Positions 57,982 through 64,000 of a stretch of 64,000 nt of DNA are shown in pieces (within the stretch, counting starts at the first letter, position 1; each line of letters starts with the position of its first letter). A program made the position numbers and the translations under genes. Source of the DNA: Candidatus Cloacimonadota bacterium (GTDB lineage Bacteria > Cloacimonadota > Cloacimonadia > Cloacimonadales > Cloacimonadaceae); NCBI GenBank assembly GCA_029781115.1, contig JAKOXG010000005.1:16538-80537 (forward strand), read 5' to 3'. Below the pieces are notes generated by a model, which saw only the letters and a program-made list of their open reading frames with translations, made no database searches and had not been told where the DNA came from.

Positions 57982-58400
57982 AGCCGGCTACGGGGCCGAC
58001 TGAGTCGGTTAGGTGTTAGGTGATAGGTGTTAGGGGTTAGGGGCTGCGCTTTGTTTAGAGATGCGAATGCTCTGAGCAAAAGCAAGACCAGCTACAGAAA
58101 GGCTTTTTCCCACAGTCTCGTCCCTGTATGGTCGCTTGCCATAGCGACCCACCTGTAGCCGGAGGTTGCCAAACCGCCGCAATCAAACGCAGTTTGATGC
58201 TCCTTCCAGCTCGCCACTGCCTCAATCTCTACCACAAAATATATCCAGCTCCAACACCAGCACAGCTCCGATGATGCGTATGTTTTGGTATGTGGAGTTA
58301 GGCCGGGGTAAACTGCATTTGCCGACTCTGCAGGCTGCGCCTGCATGCGGCGCTATGGCAAGCGCCGGCTACAGGGCTGACGCAGTCGGCCTGCGGCTTT
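57982..58400. repeat. Cluster of REP-like hairpins and second GTGTTAGG repeat
   Basis: The gap between rmuC and the next gene contains GCCGGCTACGGGGCCGACTGAGTCGG (split by mismatches), five TTAGGTG/TTAGGGG units at 58009-58045, GGTCGCTTGCCATAGCGACC, CCGGAGGTTGCC with AACCGCC, AAACGCAGTTTGATGC and GCCGGCTACAGGGCTGACGCAGTCGGC. Elements resemble those at 3641, 22671, 28001 and 36537. No gene is seen. Confidence 0.6.
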
Positions 58401-58410
58401 GCTGCCAAGT

Positions 58411-58450
58411 AAAAAGAACTTGGGCACGATCGAAAGACCGTGCCCAAGTT
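58411..58450 (-). terminator. Rho-independent terminator of the 58520-63319 gene
   Basis: A 12-bp perfect stem AACTTGGGCACG / CGTGCCCAAGTT with a 10-base loop is followed on the minus strand by CTTTTT, 70 bases after the stop. Confidence 0.85.
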
Positions 58451-58519
58451 CTCATTTTGTTAGAGGCCTTAGAACACATATAATATAAGGCGTTAAGGCA
58501 TCCCTATAGTCATTTGATA

Positions 58520-61500
58520 CTACTTCATCAGCATGATCTTTTTCGCTTTTTTGGCCTTATCGACTTCAAGCACTACAAAGTACATGCCGGAGGCAACAGG
58601 GCTGCGGCGTAAATCCGTGCCATCCCACACCACTTTATGAAAACCTCTACCCATGCGCTCATTCAGCAATTCACGCACCTTTTGGCCTTTGATGTTGTAG
58701 ATGGACAGTTTCACATTCCCTTGCTTGGGAACGGCAAAAGATATTGTGGTAGATGGATTGAAGGGGTTGGGATAGTTGCTGATGTCCAGTTTCGTGGGTA
58801 CAGGCACCATCAATTCGGATGGAGTTTCCGACCTTGCCATTATCTGCTCCCACAGCTGATCAATAGTCTGCCTGGCCTCAGTTAACGATCTTATTTGTAA
58901 CCCATGCTTGGTATAATTGACCTCGGGAGCGGATTTGCCCTGATCATCATTGAGCATTTCCTCAACAGTGTAGGCTATATCCAGCAGACAGAATAAGGAA
59001 TCCATCTCCGAGTCACAGGCAGTAAGACGCTCTTCATAAAACCCCAAAGCCTTCAGATACAGTCTGTCGAATCTATCCAACATCACCCGTTTGCTGGAAG
59101 CCAATTCCACGTAGACACTATCAGTACAGCTTGCAAAGTAGCTGTCATAGATGCCATGTAATTCGCTGAACTGTCCGGGAGCAGAAGCATAGATTGAATT
59201 CAGGCGTCCCAAGCTCTGGATGGCTTCCACGCTTTGAGGATCAGTTAAGACGATATCCGTATAGAGCTGCTTGGCCATTGGTAGGTCACCGCTCAACTCT
59301 GCCTGCGTTGCTGCATATAAGGGGCTATCTTGTTGAAGGACAGTATTGTTAGGCTCAAGACTATATGGCTGGAATACCACATCCCAATGCGAGGGATAAA
59401 TGGAGTTACGAATTGAGGTTGCGTTTGTCAAGCCCCAATAGTTATATCTTGCATCGAGCCTCTGTAATCTGGATGTTGGTGACGATACATAATAAAGGGA
59501 GTAACCTACGCCATCATCAGAATTGATATCATTTAGGTTGTAATCCATAACGGGATACGCATGTCCTTCCAGTCTTATCTCTGGCATGGCCGTACCTGCG
59601 CTTCCTGAGAGACGGATAGTATTGCACATCAGAATTGGTTCGGAATAGTGCAGTAGGAGTAAGCCAGCATGAGTGTTGCTGTTTATATGGTTTGAAGTGA
59701 GCTGAGTGTTGCTGTTGAAGCACTTAACTCCGTAGTTATTCTGCGTGATCTCGTTCTCTTCAATAATAGCCTGATTGCCAGTTGTGATATTATCGATGAT
59801 TTCTATACCACATTCATTCCCCTCAATCACGTTTCCGCTTACAAAGAACTGGTCAGCACCTTGAATGTATATGCCCGTTCTACACCCTTTAATCTCGGAA
59901 TTTGTAATGGTGACAGGACCACGAACCCACACTCCAGTATTAGCATTACTAATCGTTGCCTGGTTGATATTAAGGAGTCCAAATTGTGAATTGGTGATTC
60001 CAGCCCAGGTTTGGGCTTCGTTACCTATGCTGATAGAACGTGAAGTTCCACCGTCTATTGTGAATGTTCCATAGTTCATAATACCAGCTCCATTGTTCAC
60101 GGTTATCTGGCTGCCTGCCAGGATGTTCAGGCTGCCTGATTGCTGAATAGTAAGGTTTCCCGTCAGGACTATGGAGCCATTGAAAGTGATATTGTTATTG
60201 ATCTGATATGCTGGTACGGTCCCCTTTGCTATGACCATGCCATCAGGTAGTTGCCCATTGATTAGGAGCTCGTCCCAGCTATAGTTTACATAGAAATAAT
60301 TGTCATCATAGGCAAGGGTACTGACGTTGTTTGAAAGCGTTCCCCTTGCCGAGGATGTAGTGTCATTTGGTGCGGCGACTTCCAAGCCATATTCTGTTTT
60401 GGAAAAGAATTGAGATGGCATCACCCCACACCTTTTAATCCTGTACCTTGGATATAAATTTCGATCCGACTTAAAGGTGACATATAAACTACAACCATCC
60501 CAACTTGCTATTGTTTCATCAATTCCAGATGTGTGGCTAACGAATATGGTATCTGGCGGAGTACCGCTACTGGGAGCAGCTTTCAGTAAGGTTGCTTTAG
60601 TCAATATCATCTCATGAAATGAGCTCAGGTCAGAATCAGCTTCCAATAACATCAGCTTGGCGTCCGTCACAAAACTATAATTTGTGTTTGGGTATGATAT
60701 GGTTGAATCATTGCATAGAGAAACAAACACCTTCCTGTCATTATCATCAACTATAAACCTATAGCCAACGGAATCCCGTATTGCTGAAGAAAATATGTTT
60801 GTAGAGTTGGTAATACCTGTGCTGGGATAGAGAAACGTGACAAAACTTTCACTGCGTTTGCTGCTGGCAGCTTCAATGGATAATCTAAACATTTCTCCAA
60901 TTAATGTACCCGTGCTATCACGGCACCAGTCATGCGGCGTCCACGCAAGCCTTGCATAATTACTCGACAATTGTCTGAAGGTATTTGGGCCTGATATTGA
61001 GGATCCCATGGCAAAATACATGCCCATATTTGTATCTTCATCGTAGTACCTAAAATTACCCATCTTGTTAAGTGGGCGAAATATATAATGCCTGTGACCA
61101 ACTGCCCTTGATTTAAGACCTTTCAATAAATGCATCTGATTTCTAAAAGTATTTGGGGTACCAGGTTCTGACTCGAAAATGGCTTCATCCAAGATCAAGA
61201 AGTATTTGTCTGACACCTTATAGAAATTCCTAAACACGTTACAGGGGAACTCTTGGTTATTGTGGCTTAGGCTGTCAGGGGTAGGGCTAAAGGAGTTACT
61301 CATGCTATTCATATACCTAAAGTGGATGTTTAGGTGTTCAATATCATTTGAGGACATGTCATTCCGGTTACGAATTAGAAAGCGTTTTCTGGCCCCATCA
61401 TAATAAGGACGTGTCTCTTGAACGCTTGAGAGCCAAGATATTGGCCAAGTAAAGTTCATGGGGTCTTCATACTTGAGATTGTAATTATTTACGACCCTCC

Positions 61501-63319
61501 AATCTTTCCTAAGATATGTTACCTCATCTAATCTACCAGACGATTGGGGGAGGTGCGGGTTTATTAACAATATGTTCTGTGAGAAAGGGGATTGGTACCA
61601 TTCCCAATATCTCATTTCAGAACTAGTATCTTTGTCTCCGATGTAAGGGGCATATCCAGCTTCAACAATTACAGGATGGCCCCATAAATACAACTGATAT
61701 GCTGTGGTATCGTTGTTGTTATGATACGGAATGAAAGAATTCTCGTGATTCACCACCAGCATATGTGAATTATTGTATTCGCTATAAATATTCGAGGGAC
61801 TCCTGAGTATGCTTGATTCAGAATCACTGTATGTACCTTGAGCGATGAAAGAGGGTATTGTTCCGCCACTTGTTACTGATGTAGGTCCTCCGTGTATACT
61901 TGCACAATAGCTCATGACTGTCTCAAAGCTGGAAAAGAAATCGTGCTCGTATGCTTCACGGGGTGGTGTGTTGTTATTGGCACTCTGTAATTCACCAACG
62001 TACCAGCGAATGTTGTCCTGACTTACAGGGTCATCTGTATTGTTGTAGTAGAAGCTTAGTAAGCCGCGTTCAATCTGAATTGAATTGTCTTTGTCGGGAT
62101 TCTCTCCGCCAGAAGATTCAATTCCATAGCGCCTCCAATCATCTCCATAGGTAATATGGTGCAATTCGGGATCAATACGTCTCAGCGTATGTCGAACCAT
62201 TCTGGGTATCATATCGCAGTTCCAGGCGTTATTTGAGTTATACAAGTTGATTCCCTTCGTTCTTTTCAGAGCTGTAAAGAAGAGATTCGATAAAAAGAGT
62301 AGCCGGTTTTGGTAGGTTAAGCCTCCTACAAACATGCCGCTATTTGTGGTTAAATAGTCGTTAAAACCGTAGTAAGAGGTTTGGTCTGGCAAAGGATCTG
62401 ATGATTTAAACTCATTTTTAACAAAGTGATTCAACATGTCGTCTAACCCTGTCAAGATACTCGCATAACCCATGCCACAAATAAGGTGAAATCTGGAAAC
62501 TGAGTTGTTTATCCTTGGCAGGAATTTATTATCTCCGTTTTCATTGCTATCATAACACATACCTTTAGGAGCAAGTATGTTTGGGTCTCCGGCTTCGTAA
62601 AGATTGTTAATATTCCATCCAACACTATTCCAATCGTTCGCAGAACCTGGGAGTCCGTACTTGAAGAATGATCTGTGTATCCATTCTACGTGCGCTTTGA
62701 GGTCACTTATAATGTCCTCAAATTGTCTGTATACAACCGTCGTCGTATCACTTCTGTCATGCGCATAATACAGCATATCAACGGTGAAGGATGCAAGTAG
62801 CAAGTTATAGCTCAGCTCTCTGGCTCTTTGATAATCATCTAATTTCCACCATTCGCCATTCCAGCCAGATCGTACTACTTCAGTTGAATCTGCAGTGTAA
62901 TAATGTTGCTTCAGAATAGCATTTTGATAGACTTTCCACTTGAACTCGCTGAGGTCATTGCGTATTTCATCCAAGATTGGTGAATAATCATCAGGATTTT
63001 GGTCGTATTTTAGAACAGCAGTATATGCATTAATTGCCATTTCGACAAACCCAAAACTGTTTGTGTATGCGCGTCCCTGTTCAATATCGCTTGGATCCGA
63101 TGCTTCGTTTCTAAACGATTGTGTATAATCATCCCAATACTGGGAGATTAGTGGATCCGAAGTTTCTCCGGCTACCAGTCCTGCTGCGACACGGATTTGG
63201 TGCAGAGAATCAGGACAGATAGAAAAAGTGCGTGTCAAAGGATAGGTTGCCTCAATATTCTGAGTTGAAGCTAACAGCGCGCAAATGAATATGATTGATA
63301 GCATTATGCTCTGCTTCAT
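58520..63319 (-). CDS. Secreted heparinase II/III-like protein with beta-helix and sorting tail
   Basis: This 1599-residue secreted protein has a signal peptide (about 1-24). Residues about 30-440 are helical and resemble the alpha/alpha toroid of polysaccharide lyases (heparinase II/III type). A following beta region contains HNNNDTTAYQLYLWGHPVIV from H533, like the 'HxHxDxxxfeLyxxGxPlxxDpG' segment of those enzymes, though this copy is divergent. About 1040-1255 is a right-handed beta-helix (NVIEGNECGIEIIDN type repeats). A helical linker precedes a sorting tail from about 1512 (NYPNPFNPSTTISFAVP ... GMYFVVLEVD). The AAAGGAG site precedes the ATG. Base composition over the first ~1350 codons is visibly more AT-rich than its neighbours. 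Lyase activity is plausible, not shown. Confidence 0.7.
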   Translation of the reverse strand: MKQSIMLSIIFICALLASTQNIEATYPLTRTFSICPDSLHQIRVAAGLVAGETSDPLISQYWDDYTQSFRNEASDPSDIEQGRAYTNSFGFVEMAINAYTAVLKYDQNPDDYSPILDEIRNDLSEFKWKVYQNAILKQHYYTADSTEVVRSGWNGEWWKLDDYQRARELSYNLLLASFTVDMLYYAHDRSDTTTVVYRQFEDIISDLKAHVEWIHRSFFKYGLPGSANDWNSVGWNINNLYEAGDPNILAPKGMCYDSNENGDNKFLPRINNSVSRFHLICGMGYASILTGLDDMLNHFVKNEFKSSDPLPDQTSYYGFNDYLTTNSGMFVGGLTYQNRLLFLSNLFFTALKRTKGINLYNSNNAWNCDMIPRMVRHTLRRIDPELHHITYGDDWRRYGIESSGGENPDKDNSIQIERGLLSFYYNNTDDPVSQDNIRWYVGELQSANNNTPPREAYEHDFFSSFETVMSYCASIHGGPTSVTSGGTIPSFIAQGTYSDSESSILRSPSNIYSEYNNSHMLVVNHENSFIPYHNNNDTTAYQLYLWGHPVIVEAGYAPYIGDKDTSSEMRYWEWYQSPFSQNILLINPHLPQSSGRLDEVTYLRKDWRVVNNYNLKYEDPMNFTWPISWLSSVQETRPYYDGARKRFLIRNRNDMSSNDIEHLNIHFRYMNSMSNSFSPTPDSLSHNNQEFPCNVFRNFYKVSDKYFLILDEAIFESEPGTPNTFRNQMHLLKGLKSRAVGHRHYIFRPLNKMGNFRYYDEDTNMGMYFAMGSSISGPNTFRQLSSNYARLAWTPHDWCRDSTGTLIGEMFRLSIEAASSKRSESFVTFLYPSTGITNSTNIFSSAIRDSVGYRFIVDDNDRKVFVSLCNDSTISYPNTNYSFVTDAKLMLLEADSDLSSFHEMILTKATLLKAAPSSGTPPDTIFVSHTSGIDETIASWDGCSLYVTFKSDRNLYPRYRIKRCGVMPSQFFSKTEYGLEVAAPNDTTSSARGTLSNNVSTLAYDDNYFYVNYSWDELLINGQLPDGMVIAKGTVPAYQINNNITFNGSIVLTGNLTIQQSGSLNILAGSQITVNNGAGIMNYGTFTIDGGTSRSISIGNEAQTWAGITNSQFGLLNINQATISNANTGVWVRGPVTITNSEIKGCRTGIYIQGADQFFVSGNVIEGNECGIEIIDNITTGNQAIIEENEITQNNYGVKCFNSNTQLTSNHINSNTHAGLLLLHYSEPILMCNTIRLSGSAGTAMPEIRLEGHAYPVMDYNLNDINSDDGVGYSLYYVSSPTSRLQRLDARYNYWGLTNATSIRNSIYPSHWDVVFQPYSLEPNNTVLQQDSPLYAATQAELSGDLPMAKQLYTDIVLTDPQSVEAIQSLGRLNSIYASAPGQFSELHGIYDSYFASCTDSVYVELASSKRVMLDRFDRLYLKALGFYEERLTACDSEMDSLFCLLDIAYTVEEMLNDDQGKSAPEVNYTKHGLQIRSLTEARQTIDQLWEQIMARSETPSELMVPVPTKLDISNYPNPFNPSTTISFAVPKQGNVKLSIYNIKGQKVRELLNERMGRGFHKVVWDGTDLRRSPVASGMYFVVLEVDKAKKAKKIMLMK

Positions 63320-63336
63320 TATATGTCTCCTTTTGT

Positions 63337-64000
63337 TTATTTGATTACCACCAGTTTGGTAGTTGCTATTATCCGATTTCCCTTCTCTAAGCCAATCAAG
63401 TAAATACCGTTTCTTAATTGTTCTAAAACCACTTGGGGGAACTCAACATCCTGCTCTCTTTGATGTCCGCTAACCTCGCCGGTATACAGCTTCTGCCCCT
63501 TGATATTGTAGATGCTGTAGCTCAGATCACCCGGCAGGTTGCTTTTGATGGTTAACGTTAATTTGTCATTAGCCGGCTGGGGATAGGCTGAAATAGACGC
63601 CACGGGTACGGGAATAGTGGGATCATCATTGGCTACCACGTTGCCCTCTGAGTCAGTTTTGATCAAATATGAGTATCTCCCATCACGATTAGATAACAGG
63701 AAGAGAATGCTGCCATCCGGCATAACTAACAGGTTCTTTGAGCCTGTTCCAAGGTAGGTAGCCCAAATATTGGTATCATATGATCTACTCCATTGATGTA
63801 CTCCATCAGGGCTGTAGCAATGGAGAATCTCGCCTGTGTCAGCTCTGCCAGTATACACGATATTGCCATTGGGTAGGATATCAATAGACCTTACCTTATA
63901 GTTATGGTAATCAAACCCACCAGGGGTATCTTCGGCAACCAGACGTGGCTCATGGTCAACCATATCCATTTCCCATAGCTTGTACAATCCTAATAAAAAG
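63337..64000 (-). CDS. C-terminal part of a secreted protein with sorting tail, 5' end outside the window
   Basis: The frame is open to the window edge, so the true start lies beyond 64000. The visible 220 residues contain repeat-like blade sequences (SIDILPNGNIVYTGRAD; NLLVMPDGSILFLLSNRDG), as in beta-propeller proteins, and a C-terminal sorting tail of a different flavour: ISAYPQPANDKLTLTI, YSIYNIKGQKLYTGEV and GIYLIGLEKGNRIIATTKL. This 'YPQPA' type resembles Bacteroidetes type IX signals more than the FNP type. It is 17 bases upstream of the heparinase-like gene and probably in the same transcript. Confidence 0.75.
   Translation of the reverse strand, partial: FLLGLYKLWEMDMVDHEPRLVAEDTPGGFDYHNYKVRSIDILPNGNIVYTGRADTGEILHCYSPDGVHQWSRSYDTNIWATYLGTGSKNLLVMPDGSILFLLSNRDGRYSYLIKTDSEGNVVANDDPTIPVPVASISAYPQPANDKLTLTIKSNLPGDLSYSIYNIKGQKLYTGEVSGHQREQDVEFPQVVLEQLRNGIYLIGLEKGNRIIATTKLVVIK

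Noticed and set aside
1..64000. tRNA or rRNA genes
   Set aside because: No cloverleaf-like stretch with a T-loop GGTTCGAATCC-type motif and no rRNA-like conserved sequence was noticed while reading both strands; a tRNAscan or Infernal run would settle this.

Overview
The window looks like a piece of a bacterial chromosome from the phylum Cloacimonadota (Cloacimonas-like) or a close relative in the Fibrobacteres-Chlorobi-Bacteroidetes neighbourhood. This is inferred from several large secreted proteins that end in an 'NYPNPFNPxTTISF...GIYFYRLE' FlgD-like sorting tail, a long single-chain pyruvate:ferredoxin oxidoreductase, short intergenic distances, and a Gram-negative envelope toolkit (BamD-like and YbgF-like lipoproteins, outer-membrane barrels, Wzz and O-antigen polymerase). 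I saw no rRNA, tRNA, CRISPR array or insertion sequence.

Layout. 1-3624 (+): the end of a GGDEF protein, an ABC-transporter ATPase of the MalK/UgpC type and two exported, probably outer-membrane proteins. 3725-9506 (-): a small barrel protein and two tandem secreted paralogues of about 720 residues with sorting tails. 9669-20884 (-): two near-identical B12-type radical SAM proteins followed upstream by a five-gene membrane cluster. Two of those five are paralogous ~950-residue proteins (exported FN3-like part, membrane segment, conserved cytosolic domain, terminal membrane segment), bracketing three membrane proteins of 208, 396 and 200 residues. Divergent from the cluster is a CI/LexA-like (XRE + S24) repressor with a good candidate operator. 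23028-27938 (+): a 1636-residue secreted multidomain protein. 28146-33159 (-): nitroreductase, pyruvate:ferredoxin oxidoreductase, YgjP-type metallopeptidase. 33395-35212 (+): a caspase-PEGA-FGE fusion. 35308-36480 (-): an exonuclease-like protein with a helical-repeat tail. 36951-43787 (+): a tightly coupled run of Wzz-like protein, O-antigen polymerase, MazG, histidine kinase, NAD(P)HX repair enzyme and a small molybdopterin-fold protein. 43821-46402 (-): AlkD-like protein, TrmJ-like methyltransferase, helical-repeat protein. 47286-53370 (-): NadD, BamD-like, unknown, YbgF-like, M18 aminopeptidase, GreA, helical-repeat protein. 53722-57949: NadC and a coiled-coil zinc-ribbon protein (+), PfkA (-), RmuC (+). 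58520-64000 (-): a 1599-residue heparinase-II/III-like protein with beta-helix and sorting tail, plus the end of another tailed secreted protein.

The most interesting signal is regulatory. The identical 15-mer GGCTCGATTTGTGCA, which has the GG-N10-GC layout of a sigma-54 promoter, lies 132, 135 and 137 bases upstream of three consecutive minus-strand genes: the two secreted paralogues and the second radical SAM gene. Most other transcription units start instead behind a perfect TTGACA box. Together with the adjacent membrane cluster this suggests a co-regulated, apparently undescribed cell-surface system. Also notable are a three-copy ~320-base intergenic repeat, smaller hairpin and GTGTTAGG repeats, a molybdenum-fold protein whose expected ligand cysteine is serine, and a caspase-PEGA-FGE fusion.
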